Positions 16,824-24,853 of a DNA stretch of 64,000 bases are shown one piece after another. The stretch is from Deltaproteobacteria bacterium. GTDB lineage: Bacteria; Bdellovibrionota; Bdellovibrionia; Bdellovibrionales; JAMPXM01. Every line of letters starts with the position of its first letter. Position 1 is the first letter of the stretch. The translations under genes were made by a program, and so were the position numbers. The notes beneath the pieces are model-generated. The model was given only the letters and a program-made list of their open reading frames with translations. It did no database searches and had not been told where the DNA came from. Where the stretch lies: assembly GCA_017302795.1 (NCBI GenBank), contig JAFLCB010000003.1, forward strand, positions 90,650 to 154,649. Direction: 5' to 3'.

Positions 16824-17950
16824 CCGAGCATCCGCTTTTGAAATTCTGCAATCTGTTTCAACGTCAGAAGTTCTTTTGATTCCTGGTGAGTGCGATACCA
16901 ATCTGCTGTCCATGAAATCGTCTCATCAAAGTTCAGAACCGGCTTCCAAGAAAGTTCGGTGCGCGCTTTTGTGGAATCGAGCTTTAGGAAGTGCGCTTCA
17001 TGGGGACTGCTCTGACTCGCAAGTGGGTCCACTTGAAATTTAATGCCGTCCCATTTTTTCGAAATGCTCGAAAGGATCTCGCCAACCGTGACACAAGACT
17101 CTTCGTCGGGGCCAAAGTTGAATCCCGTTGCCGCTTTCGCATCGCCATTTAATAATTTCGCTGCGACGAGAAGATATCCAGACAATGGTTCAAGCACGTG
17201 CTGCCAGGGCCGAATGGCCGATGGGTTTCTGATCTCGGTGATTTTCCCTTGGGCGGTGCCGCGAATCAAATCTGGTATCAGGCGATCAGCCGCCCAATCG
17301 CCACCACCAATGACATTCCCGGCGCGCACACTTGCCATCAGGACCTTGTGATCAACACCATACTTCGCAACCGGAAAATAACTTCGCTGATAGCTTGAAA
17401 AAAGAATCTCGGCACAACCTTTAGACGACGAATACGGATCGTACCCGCCCATGGGGTCGGACTCTTTGTAACCGACAAGAGTTTCTTTGTTTTCGTAACA
17501 CTTGTCGCTTGTGATATTCAAAATGGATAGCGAACGAACCGCTTCTTTCTTCCGTTTCTCATTCAGCGCACGTGCTGCTTCGAAGACTTTCAGCGTTCCC
17601 ATGACATTCGTTTCATAGGTTTCAATCGGATCGCGGTAGGACTTCAAAACAATGGGCTGGGCTGCCATGTGAATAATCAAATCAGGATCGCACGCAAACA
17701 TTGCATCTCGAAGCGATTGATAGTCACAGATGTCGCCAATCACCGATTCGATTTTCAAAATTCCGCGTTCGCGAAGAAGTTCGAAATGTGACGGTTTGCT
17801 AGGAGCCGCAAGCGCATAGCCGGTGACGTTTGCGCCAAGGCCTTGAAGCCAGAGCGCCATCCACGAACCTTTGAAGCCCGTGTGGCCTGTGAGGAAAACT
17901 TTTTTTCCCTGAAACGCGCTCGTGATGGCGGTCTTCGCGTTGGAATCCAT
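16820..17950 (-). CDS. rfbG: CDP-glucose 4,6-dehydratase
   Basis: 376 residues from the ATG at 17950. An extended SDR: KVFLTGHTGFKGSWMALWLQGLGANVTGYAL carries the NAD-binding G-x-x-G-x-x-G typical of RfbG (with its characteristic His-Thr-Gly-Phe-Lys-Gly), followed by IIHMAAQPIV and the catalytic Tyr/Lys in DPYSSSKGCAE. RfbG converts CDP-glucose to CDP-4-keto-6-deoxyglucose in the cytoplasm. It follows rfbF by 8 nt, exactly the expected pathway order. A longer reading from 17992 would overlap rfbF by 34 nt and adds no conserved residues. The enzyme normally acting next in CDP-dideoxyhexose formation (RfbH) is not in the window. Confidence 0.92.
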   Translation of the reverse strand: MDSNAKTAITSAFQGKKVFLTGHTGFKGSWMALWLQGLGANVTGYALAAPSKPSHFELLRERGILKIESVIGDICDYQSLRDAMFACDPDLIIHMAAQPIVLKSYRDPIETYETNVMGTLKVFEAARALNEKRKKEAVRSLSILNITSDKCYENKETLVGYKESDPMGGYDPYSSSKGCAEILFSSYQRSYFPVAKYGVDHKVLMASVRAGNVIGGGDWAADRLIPDLIRGTAQGKITEIRNPSAIRPWQHVLEPLSGYLLVAAKLLNGDAKAATGFNFGPDEESCVTVGEILSSISKKWDGIKFQVDPLASQSSPHEAHFLKLDSTKARTELSWKPVLNFDETISWTADWYRTHQESKELLTLKQIAEFQKRMLG

Positions 17951-17958
17951 TGTGGCTA

Positions 17959-18729
17959 TCACACTTTCCAGGGCGCGCGGCCCGAGGCCCAAATAGCCTC
18001 AAGATCTTGTTTGTCGCGCAAAGTGTCCATGCACTTCCAAAAGCCCTCGTGTCGGTAGGCAGCGATCTGACCTTTAGAAGCCAAAGCTTCCATCGGTGTG
18101 CGTTCGAAAATAGTTTTGTCGCCTTCGGTGATCGAATCAAAGATCGAAGGTTCGCAAACAAAGAAGCCACCATTGATCCAAGACCCATCGCCACGCGGTT
18201 TTTCTAAGAATCTTGCGACCGAGCTATCTTCTTTGATGTCGACAACTCCGAAGCGGCCTTCGGGTTGGATCGCCGTCAGCGTTAAAGTTTTTTTCTGAGC
18301 TTTGTGAAATTCCACAAGCTTCTTGATGTTGAGGTCGGTGACTCCGTCACCGTAGGTGAGCATAAAGGGCGCGCCATCAAGATACTTACGAGCGCGAAGC
18401 ACGCGGCCACCGGTCATAGTTTCAGGACCAGTTTCCACCAAAGTGATTTTCCAATCTTCACTTTCGTTCGAATGAACGGTCATCTTTCCAGTTTTCGTGT
18501 CGATCGTGACGTCGCTTTGGTGAAGGTAGTAATTCGCGAAAAATTCTTTGATCAAGTAACCCTTGTAGCCAAGTAGCACCACGAACTCGTTAAACCCATG
18601 GGCCGAATAATGCTTCATGATGTGCCACAAAATCGGCTTCCCCCCGATTTCAATCATCGGCTTGGGGCGGACCACCGTTTCTTCTCCGATGCGTGTACCG
18701 AGGCCACCAGCCAAAAGTGCGACTTTCAT
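17959..18729 (-). CDS. rfbF: Glucose-1-phosphate cytidylyltransferase
   Basis: 256 residues. The nucleotidyltransferase motif MKVALLAGGLGTRIGEETVVRPKPMIEIGGKPILWHIM is at the N-terminus, with LTYGDGVTDL for metal/nucleotide binding and IQPEGRFGVVDI further on, all typical of RfbF. It forms CDP-glucose from CTP and glucose-1-phosphate. The ATG at 18729 has AGGAG 8 nt upstream; a start at 18816 would add 29 non-conserved residues. It is the first gene of the eight-gene operon ending with the ligase gene at 9763. About 110 nt separate it from the MazF-type toxin gene upstream on the same strand, so the operon promoter may lie there. Confidence 0.93.
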   Translation of the reverse strand: MKVALLAGGLGTRIGEETVVRPKPMIEIGGKPILWHIMKHYSAHGFNEFVVLLGYKGYLIKEFFANYYLHQSDVTIDTKTGKMTVHSNESEDWKITLVETGPETMTGGRVLRARKYLDGAPFMLTYGDGVTDLNIKKLVEFHKAQKKTLTLTAIQPEGRFGVVDIKEDSSVARFLEKPRGDGSWINGGFFVCEPSIFDSITEGDKTIFERTPMEALASKGQIAAYRHEGFWKCMDTLRDKQDLEAIWASGRAPWKV

Positions 18730-18841
18730 GAAGTTACTCCTGTCGTAAACAACGGATACATCTAGCGAAAATTTGGACTGAAGTCCCATGATGCGCACAG
18801 TGTTAAGCGGGCGCAACCGTGACAGATGGAGGCCAAGAGTT

Positions 18842-19198
18842 TTACCCCAGATTTAGCCCCAGATTTAATAAGACGCTTAGCTTGGCATCGATTTCATTCA
18901 TGACGATTGCCGGTACTACGCCCATTTTTTTTACGAAAGATCGGTTATCGAGTGAGCGAATCTGATCAATGAGGACCTCCGTTTCAAGTTTGTTTCCCGC
19001 CATACCTGGCGCGATCACTGTGCGCATAATGTTTTCCCCTGCAAGCCGAGACGTACATACGACAACAACCGTGGAGGGGTGCGGAAGGGCATTCAAAAAG
19101 TCTGTTTGAATGACGATGACAGGGCGGACTTTCCCAGGCTGAGTGCCATTTCGGGCACCAAGATTTGCCCACAACAGGTCGCCGCGTTTAAGCTTCAA
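18842..19198 (-). CDS. mazF: MazF/PemK-family toxin (mRNA interferase)
   Basis: 118 residues. KRGDLLWANLGARNGTQPGKVRPVIVIQTD is the conserved N-terminus of the MazF/PemK/CcdB-like fold (R-G-D-x-x-W at start, then K-x-R-P-x-x-V), and VVVVCTS provides the Ser/Thr of the second motif. MazF toxins cut RNA in a sequence-dependent manner. The ATG overlaps the antitoxin stop as ATGA. The C-terminus LNLGLNLG is produced by an imperfect 12-bp tandem repeat (18845-18856 and 18857-18868), so the last four residues look recently duplicated. It lies between rfbF and HicAB, inside the polysaccharide region. Confidence 0.88.
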   Translation of the reverse strand: MKLKRGDLLWANLGARNGTQPGKVRPVIVIQTDFLNALPHPSTVVVVCTSRLAGENIMRTVIAPGMAGNKLETEVLIDQIRSLDNRSFVKKMGVVPAIVMNEIDAKLSVLLNLGLNLG

Positions 19199-19500
19199 GG
19201 TTTGTACTCCTCGTCGTATTGCGGAATCATTTGCTCTGGTACGCCATGGGTTTCGTCGAGAGATTCTTGCGAATCTTCACGGTTAATTTCCGCTGCGCGC
19301 CGAAATTCGGCCGCAAGATAGTCTCGGTCAGTTTTCAGTTTCAAGAGTGCGAGGCCCTGGCGGATGACGTCCACTTTCGATTTGGCTTCAAGCTTCGTCA
19401 TCAGTTCGTTGACGATCTCTAGTTCCGCCGGCGGTAGTGTAATGCTCGACTTCACGTTTTTCTTGTCCTTCTTGGCAGACTTAGCAGTATGACGTTTCAT
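19195..19500 (-). CDS. Ribbon-helix-helix antitoxin of the MazF-type module
   Basis: 101 residues from the ATG at 19500. A basic N-terminus is followed by a ribbon-helix-helix DNA-binding domain: strand KSSITLPPAELEI, then two helices through VDVIRQGLALLKL. The C-terminal acidic tail (EDSQESLDETHGVPEQMIPQYDEEYKP) is the likely toxin-binding part. Antitoxin first, toxin second with a 4-nt overlap is the standard arrangement for this type II system; the antitoxin would also repress the pair. A longer reading from 19545 adds 15 residues without an improved ribosome site. Confidence 0.82.
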   Translation of the reverse strand: MKRHTAKSAKKDKKNVKSSITLPPAELEIVNELMTKLEAKSKVDVIRQGLALLKLKTDRDYLAAEFRRAAEINREDSQESLDETHGVPEQMIPQYDEEYKP

Positions 19501-19684
19501 ACCTTTATAATACCAGTGTTTCGTGCCGATGAAAAGCCACTGCATCCGGCGGTCCGAACTTCAGGCGCAAGTATCTGATATAGCGGGTCTTTCCGGGGCC
19601 GGCTGTCGGAATTATTTCGCGAATCGAACTTCACTCTCGACAGCGATCGCCTATTAAATTAATTGAGAAAGGGCTAATATTGCT

Positions 19685-19706
19685 AATACCAACTTAAATT
19701 GGTATT
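19685..19706. promoter_or_regulatory. Inverted repeat, probable HicAB operator
   Basis: AATACCAA (19685-19692) is mirrored exactly by TTGGTATT (19699-19706) around a 6-bp centre, 22 nt before the hicA start. A TTGAGA (19663-19668) and TAATAC (19684-19689), the latter inside the left arm, could form a weak promoter with a short 15-bp spacer. The position fits autorepression by HicB, which here carries its own helix-turn-helix domain. The palindrome is seen directly; the binding protein is inferred. Confidence 0.6.
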
Positions 19707-19727
19707 CTCTTAAGAATCGAGGCTCCG

Positions 19728-19922
19728 GTGCCGATAAGTGGTAAAGAGATGCTTAAGCTCTACTTGGCAGACGGGTGGATTATTTTGCGTCAAAGAGGCT
19801 CTCATGTTGTTGTCGGCAAAGGTAAGCTACGGCAGGTGATCCCGGTCCACGGGAACAAAGACTTAAAGCGTGGTCTTGAACGAGCTTTATTACGCGTTTT
19901 AAACGCGAAAAAAGAGGATTGA
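19728..19922 (+). CDS. hicA: HicA-family toxin (mRNA interferase)
   Basis: 64 residues, the usual size for HicA. The dsRBD-like fold is recognised from SGKEMLKLYLADGWIILRQRGSHVVV, with the catalytic His in the G-S-H motif, and from the terminal VIPVHGNKDLKRGLERALL. HicA cleaves mRNA and is neutralised by HicB. The GTG at 19728 is preceded by GAGG 5 nt upstream. The antitoxin gene begins 3 nt after the stop, and toxin-first order is normal for HicAB. The module is divergent from the MazF-type module, with about 230 bp between the two start codons. Confidence 0.85.
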   Translation: MPISGKEMLKLYLADGWIILRQRGSHVVVGKGKLRQVIPVHGNKDLKRGLERALLRVLNAKKED

Positions 19923-19925
19923 AAC

Positions 19926-20357
19926 GTGGTTTATCATTTTAAAGTTCAAAAAGAGGCCGATGGGTACTGGGCCGAATGCATCGAGCTTAAGGGCTGTCTC
20001 ACACAAGGTGATGATCTCGAAGAAATAGCTAAAAATGCGGCTGAGGCCTTGAACGTTTATTTGTCAGAACCCGAAGAGTCCCGCTTACTTTTTCCCTTAC
20101 CGAAGAAGCGGATCAGCCAGCGAGGAAAAATCATCAAAGTAGCGGTCGAGCCAGGTGTCGCTCTGAGCCTTCTATTAAAGCACATTCGTGCGAAGCGAGG
20201 GCTTACGCAAACCCGAGTCGCGACGATGTTAGGCTTTGCAAATCTCTATTCGTATCAAAAGCTAGAGTCGCCCAAGCTCGCGAACCCAGAGCTAAAAACA
20301 CTCTCTCGGTTAAAGACTGTATTCCCCGAGTTGAATCTCGAGGATTTGGTAGGGTGA
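19926..20357 (+). CDS. hicB: HicB-family antitoxin with XRE-type HTH
   Basis: 143 residues. The N-terminal half is a HicB domain (VYHFKVQKEADGYWAECIELKGCLTQGDDLEEIAKNAAEAL, the degenerate RNase-H-like fold that binds HicA). The C-terminal half, about residues 75-143, is an XRE helix-turn-helix (LLLKHIRAKRGLTQTRVATMLGFANLYSYQKLE). It starts with GTG at 19926, 3 nt after hicA. HicB should block the toxin and, through its HTH, repress the operon at the palindrome at 19685-19706. The stop lies 7 bp from the stop of the convergent priming transferase gene. Confidence 0.85.
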   Translation: MVYHFKVQKEADGYWAECIELKGCLTQGDDLEEIAKNAAEALNVYLSEPEESRLLFPLPKKRISQRGKIIKVAVEPGVALSLLLKHIRAKRGLTQTRVATMLGFANLYSYQKLESPKLANPELKTLSRLKTVFPELNLEDLVG

Positions 20358-20364
20358 TAGATTT

Positions 20365-21810
20365 CTAGTAAGCCTTGTCGCTGACAAAGCCTTTGAAGAT
20401 CGTAAGGAAAATGATCTTGAGATCCAGCCACACCGACCAGTTTTGGATGTACTGAAGATCGTACTGAATACGACGTTCCATTTTATCGAGCGTGTCGGTT
20501 TCTCCACGGCAGCCGTTGATCTGCGCCCAGCCCGTGATGCCAGGTTTTACTTTGTGGCGCTGAAAATAAAACTCCACTTTATCTTTGTATTGATCGTTCA
20601 TCGACACAGGATGCGGCCGTGGTCCCACGATCGACATCCGGCCTTGAAGAACGTTAAAGAATTGTGGAAGTTCGTCCAAAGACGTGCGCCGAATGAAAGC
20701 GCCAACGCGGGTCACGCGCGGGTCATTTTTCGTGGCTTGCGTGAAGGCGCCAGAAGATTCCATCACGCGCATGGATCTAAACTTATAGACCTTGATCACC
20801 TTACCGTCCCAGCCGTGCCGTTCTTGTTTAAAGACGACGGCACCACGCGATTCCAAGCGAATGGCGATCGCGACCAAAACCAGAATCGGGCTGATTAAAA
20901 CCAAAATGATGGCGGCCAGCACGCGGTCTTCGATTTCTTTGATGACTCTGTTCATCCCAGAAATCGGCGACGAATTGATGTCGACCACGGGGATACCAGC
21001 GACATCCGAAATCGAATGGCCAAGCAAAAGCTTGAAGCTAAAAATATTTGGAACAAAGCGAATCTGAATGGTCGAATGCCGTAAGGCAAAAAGCAGTTCG
21101 CGCACGCGCTCTTCGGCTTTTAAAGGAAGAGCGATCCAAAGCTCTTGAATGTCGTGTTCTTTGATGAAGGATTCTAGGTTGACGCTTTTTGAAGCGCGAA
21201 CGGGGATGGTTTTGAGCGCTTCTTCGGCACCCATTAGGCTGCGCGCTTTGACGTTGTCAGCATCGTCATCAAGAAACGAAACGATGTTAAAGCCGGCCCA
21301 CTCGGCATCTTTTAGGCGGTCAGCGACCATTTGCCCCAGTTCACCGGCGCCAAAGATGACGATGTTTTTCTTATTCCACCCTCGGCCCCGAAGTTCGCGA
21401 AGGCCTATGACCATGAGGCGCTTAAATAAAAACAGCAGAACAATTGATAGTAGAGCCCACGAACCAAACCAGATCCGCGAATACCAAGCCGTCGTCTTTA
21501 AGAGGGCAGAAGATACGACGAGGAGCGACATAACCACGCCAACAGACCCGATCGTCGCCCGAAGCTGTTCCAGCCAACTGCGCCCGCGCCACGACCGATA
21601 GTGATCAAACGCCGGAAAAACCACAAAAGTGAGTGCCGCCGCCAGCAAAAGCCCAGTCTCATAGTACGAAGAGAGCTGAAAATTACCCGCGTAGAGCCAA
21701 TACGCCACGACGCCAGCCAATACGACGGTCCCAGCATCCAGCACACGTGCCGCAAGAATCAGCACACTTTCGTTTTTGCTAAGGAAGTCGTTTTTGTTTT
21801 TGAAGTGCAT
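20365..21810 (-). CDS. Polyprenyl-phosphate sugar-1-phosphate transferase (WcaJ-like)
   Basis: About 481 residues. Four to five N-terminal membrane helices are followed by a Rossmann-like CoA-binding-type domain ([22 protein letters not shown]) and then the C-terminal catalytic bacterial sugar transferase domain: a membrane re-entrant helix ([19 protein letters not shown]), [31 protein letters not shown] with the Asp-Glu catalytic pair, and [17 protein letters not shown]. Enzymes of this WcaJ/WbaP type load glucose- or galactose-1-phosphate onto undecaprenyl phosphate to start a glycan. The start at 21810 (GGTGGGAG just upstream) is a choice; GTG at 21855 would add 15 residues. It is one of two priming transferases in the window. 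Confidence 0.88.
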   Translation of the reverse strand: MHFKNKNDFLSKNESVLILAARVLDAGTVVLAGVVAYWLYAGNFQLSSYYETGLLLAAALTFVVFPAFDHYRSWRGRSWLEQLRATIGSVGVVMSLLVVSSALLKTTAWYSRIWFGSWALLSIVLLFLFKRLMVIGLRELRGRGWNKKNIVIFGAGELGQMVADRLKDAEWAGFNIVSFLDDDADNVKARSLMGAEEALKTIPVRASKSVNLESFIKEHDIQELWIALPLKAEERVRELLFALRHSTIQIRFVPNIFSFKLLLGHSISDVAGIPVVDINSSPISGMNRVIKEIEDRVLAAIILVLISPILVLVAIAIRLESRGAVVFKQERHGWDGKVIKVYKFRSMRVMESSGAFTQATKNDPRVTRVGAFIRRTSLDELPQFFNVLQGRMSIVGPRPHPVSMNDQYKDKVEFYFQRHKVKPGITGWAQINGCRGETDTLDKMERRIQYDLQYIQNWSVWLDLKIIFLTIFKGFVSDKAY

Positions 21811-21950
21811 TGCTCCCACCCGCAAGTTGTATTGTGATACCGTATTGGTGTCCACGCCGCGCTGCTTATTTTTATATTGAGACGCTCTAGCGAATCGGAA
21901 GTGGGTAGTACATTTGCACTTTTCAATAGTTTACGTTTTCTGGAGCTCCT

Positions 21951-23297
21951 TTGTTACGAATCTCGAAGCCTATCCTAAGCCTTTTCGTGGTCGGCTTGGT
22001 TTATGGCTATTGCCTGATTTATTCCACGAATTCAATTCACGAAGCATTGGTTTCAAATACCGCTACCATTTTGTACATCGCCATTACTGGTGTTTTATCG
22101 CTGACATACGCGTTTAAATTAAAAATTGAAAGATTACGAAATAGCATTTTCGTGTGTTTAGCTGGTGTTGCCGGCCCGTTGGGAATACTAATAGCTAGTC
22201 ATTCAATGGGCTACGCTGAGAAAATGTTCTGGGTGGCCGACTCCATCAATACTCATCATCCTGGAGCGCTATTTTTCTTCTCCTTTATTAGCGGTGAAAG
22301 CCAGCTTCCTATTCAAAGTCTTTGGGAAAATCTCACGCCAGGCGCGGTGACCCATGCTTGGGTTGCACTATGGTATCTGTTGGTCGAACCGAGTGCGGTT
22401 GTCTCAACGATCGCTCTGGTCTTTCTGAAGTTCGTTACAGGTTTGATCTTGATAAAGCTGCTAAAGGAATTTTTCGACAGGTTCTGTGAGCCTCCCGGTA
22501 GTAGTGCTTATTTAGCAACGGCGATATTTTTTTGGGTCCCAACAGTCACGTTTCATACAATCGTTCTTTACAAAGAGGCCATGGTACATCTGGCATTCAC
22601 ATGTGTGTTGTTATGCATTTTTAGGCTATTGAAGCGACAACATCTTGGGAGCATTGGACTACTTATTTTGTCTATCTCTGTGCTCCTCATTGAAAGATTT
22701 TATGTCGCGGCGACGTTGCTTCCGCTCCTCCTTTTTGTCTCGTGGCAAGCATTGAGCAGAAGAAACATACTTTTATCGGTTCTTGTCGTGGGCGTCATCA
22801 TCGGTGTTGTCTCGCTTTATGGCGCAGAGATCTCGCCGTTAGAGCTTATGGCTAAAATCAAACAACAACGTCTGTATCACGCTTCATTCAGCGACGTATC
22901 CTTTAAATTCAATTACGAGATTCCTTATATAGTAGCACTGGGGAAGGCGCTATTTACGCCCATTTGGTCGCCGGACAAGATCAAAATGTTCACGGGATTA
23001 AGCACCCTTGTTACGTGGGGAGCATTTGTTCACTACTTTGTCGTGCTCACTTATTTGGTAGGATCCTACCGGCTAGCTCGGCGTGGAAGCACTTTTCAAA
23101 TGCTTATCTTGCAGAGCCCGCTACTAATATTCCTATTGTTCGCTGCGTACATTAGCCCATGGGCAGGCCGAGTGAGAGATAGCTACTACCCTTTATTCGT
23201 TATTTTCGCTGCTACATATTGGGGCCTAATGATTCAATTTTCCATAAATTGTATAAAAATAAAACTTCAGCAATCTGACCCCACTCGCATCGGTTAG
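21951..23297 (+). CDS. Polytopic membrane protein, possible GT-C/Wzy-like enzyme (paralogue of 46244-47542)
   Basis: 448 residues with roughly ten to twelve membrane helices. It shares clear landmarks with the protein at 46244-47542: WV-x-DS-x3-H-x-PGA in the first large loop, a YKE motif in a later loop, an LIERFY block, FTP followed by a Pro-containing helix cap, VTWGA, and near the end a YISPWAGRVRDSYYP block. The acidic first-loop motif and a Lys-Glu pair later recall GT-C transferases and EpsG/Wzy polymerases, but I cannot place it in a named family. A TTG at 21951 is taken as start because GGAG lies 6 nt upstream. It is a single plus-strand gene between two minus-strand blocks. Confidence 0.7.
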   Translation: MLRISKPILSLFVVGLVYGYCLIYSTNSIHEALVSNTATILYIAITGVLSLTYAFKLKIERLRNSIFVCLAGVAGPLGILIASHSMGYAEKMFWVADSINTHHPGALFFFSFISGESQLPIQSLWENLTPGAVTHAWVALWYLLVEPSAVVSTIALVFLKFVTGLILIKLLKEFFDRFCEPPGSSAYLATAIFFWVPTVTFHTIVLYKEAMVHLAFTCVLLCIFRLLKRQHLGSIGLLILSISVLLIERFYVAATLLPLLLFVSWQALSRRNILLSVLVVGVIIGVVSLYGAEISPLELMAKIKQQRLYHASFSDVSFKFNYEIPYIVALGKALFTPIWSPDKIKMFTGLSTLVTWGAFVHYFVVLTYLVGSYRLARRGSTFQMLILQSPLLIFLLFAAYISPWAGRVRDSYYPLFVIFAATYWGLMIQFSINCIKIKLQQSDPTRIG

Positions 23298-23324
23298 AAG
23301 AATAAACGATCGCCAGCAATACAA

Positions 23325-23876
23325 CTACGGACGAACTCTATCGGCTAGTGCGTTACGATTGAATGTGGCAAAAATGTAGTAAAAGTAGTTTCGCCAGCTA
23401 AAGCCAGCTAGCATAGTCTTTTCCACTTCCGCTAGTTGCGTTGGGTTCGACATGTCGATACCTTTAATTTGCGCTAGGCCGGTAATCCCCGGACGAAAAT
23501 CAAAGATTCCGAAGCGGTCTCTCGATTCAATCAGCTCGTGTTGGTTGGGTAAACATGGCCGCGGGCCCACAAGACTCATTTCTCCTTTAAGAACATTCAT
23601 AAGCTGCGGAAGTTCGTCGAGTTTCGTAGCGCGAAGAATTTGACCAAGCGGCGTAATAGCGGCTGAATCTGCCAAATGTGTCGCTACGGATGCCGTACAA
23701 ACCGCCATGGTTCGAAACTTGTACATTTGGAATAAGCTTTTCGATTTACCAACACGAGTTTGAACAAAGAGTGGTGATCCTGTGTCCAATAATCCCAGCA
23801 GATAAATGACCAAAAAAAGTGGGGCCAGGATAATCAGACCGATCGTTGCGAATGTGATATCTAAAATTCGAATCAA
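23325..23876 (-). CDS. PglC/WreU-like monotopic sugar-1-phosphate transferase
   Basis: 183 residues, only the catalytic domain of the bacterial sugar transferase family. The re-entrant membrane helix ([20 protein letters not shown]) is followed by [22 protein letters not shown] and [24 protein letters not shown] with the Asp-Glu catalytic dyad, then [12 protein letters not shown]. Small enzymes of this type transfer N-acetylated deoxy-amino sugars such as diNAcBac or QuiNAc to undecaprenyl phosphate. It starts with TTG in a TTGA overlap with the reductase gene and has a strong GGAGG 6 nt upstream. The neighbouring WbpV-like reductase and nearby WbpM favour QuiNAc. Confidence 0.87.
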   Translation of the reverse strand: MIRILDITFATIGLIILAPLFLVIYLLGLLDTGSPLFVQTRVGKSKSLFQMYKFRTMAVCTASVATHLADSAAITPLGQILRATKLDELPQLMNVLKGEMSLVGPRPCLPNQHELIESRDRFGIFDFRPGITGLAQIKGIDMSNPTQLAEVEKTMLAGFSWRNYFYYIFATFNRNALADRVRP

Positions 23877-24853
23877 TCAACACCTCCGTTAACAGCGAAC
23901 GCACGATGTAAATCTTCGCGAAGAGTTCTTGGGGGTGACCACCCCAGTTCTTTCGAAATTTTGCGGGTATCAACTTTCAAGTTTCCAAATAGGCGAGCGT
24001 AGAGCGGAGACTTGCCGGTTACTGCCGCCGCGACTCTAAAGAGCTCTTTTGGTATCGGAACGAGCTTTGGCGCAACGTTCATCGCTTCTGCAATAAGCTC
24101 AATTAGCACTTTTGTACTGACCGCATCAGCATCGGCAATGTTGAAAGTTTCATTTTTAGCGTTAGGGTGGTGCAAAACTGTTAATATCGCATCGATTAGG
24201 TTGAAGACAGAAACCATGCTTCGTTCATTATTTTTGGCGTAACTGAATGGTAGCGGGAAGCCACGGCGTATAGCGCGACTAAGGGACAAGAGATTTCCTT
24301 TTACGCCAGGCCCGTAAACCAATGGTGGGCGCAGAATGCAGATTTCTAAATTGGTGTCCTGTGCGATTTTTAGAAGTCCAGTTTCGGCCTCATGTTTCGA
24401 CAATGCATAAGGATCGTTATTTAGGTGTTGTGAAATATCAGTTTCTTGATATCCGTATTTCTGCGGTGTAAGCGACCCGTCGCCACAAACTTTGATGGTG
24501 CTGATGAAAACCATTCGTTTTACGCCGGCCACAGCTGCTTGCTCTGCTAAGCGCAATGTTCCGACTAAGTTAACTTCTTTATAGAGTTTAAGATCTTCCG
24601 GTTTGTCCTGCATGACGTGCGCGCGCCCTGCCAGGTGAATGACGTGACTAACGCTCTCAAGTGCTTTCCGCCAATCTGAATTTGATCCGATTCGCCCAAC
24701 AGCGATGGATTTGGGTGTTTGGGGATCAAATTTGCTGGTTGCGCAAGCAAAGTCTACTTCAGACGTTTTCAATAGACTATCAACAAGCTGTCGACCCACG
24801 AATCCACTGCAGCCGGTTATTAGGATCTTTTTTGACGAAATCACCTCAGACAT
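23873..24853 (-). CDS. NAD-dependent epimerase/reductase, WbpV/WreQ-like
   Basis: 326 residues from the ATG at 24853. An extended SDR: KILITGCSGFVGRQLVDSLL (NAD(P) motif), VSHVIHLAGRAHVM, then catalytic Tyr/Lys in DPYALSKHEAE, and RPPLVYGPGVKGN. The His-Leu-Ala-Gly-Arg-Ala-His element is typical, from memory, of the WbpV/WreQ subgroup that reduces UDP-4-keto-6-deoxy-GlcNAc to UDP-QuiNAc, although many are annotated as UDP-glucose 4-epimerase. The upstream in-frame extension to 25150 lies within the glycosyltransferase gene and is not coding. It overlaps that gene by 8 nt and the priming transferase by 4 nt. Confidence 0.82.
   Translation of the reverse strand: MSEVISSKKILITGCSGFVGRQLVDSLLKTSEVDFACATSKFDPQTPKSIAVGRIGSNSDWRKALESVSHVIHLAGRAHVMQDKPEDLKLYKEVNLVGTLRLAEQAAVAGVKRMVFISTIKVCGDGSLTPQKYGYQETDISQHLNNDPYALSKHEAETGLLKIAQDTNLEICILRPPLVYGPGVKGNLLSLSRAIRRGFPLPFSYAKNNERSMVSVFNLIDAILTVLHHPNAKNETFNIADADAVSTKVLIELIAEAMNVAPKLVPIPKELFRVAAAVTGKSPLYARLFGNLKVDTRKISKELGWSPPRTLREDLHRAFAVNGGVD

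Noticed and set aside
20443-20898. 151-residue plus-strand frame opposite the WcaJ-like gene
   Set aside because: Antisense to the catalytic sugar transferase domain, no domain of its own.
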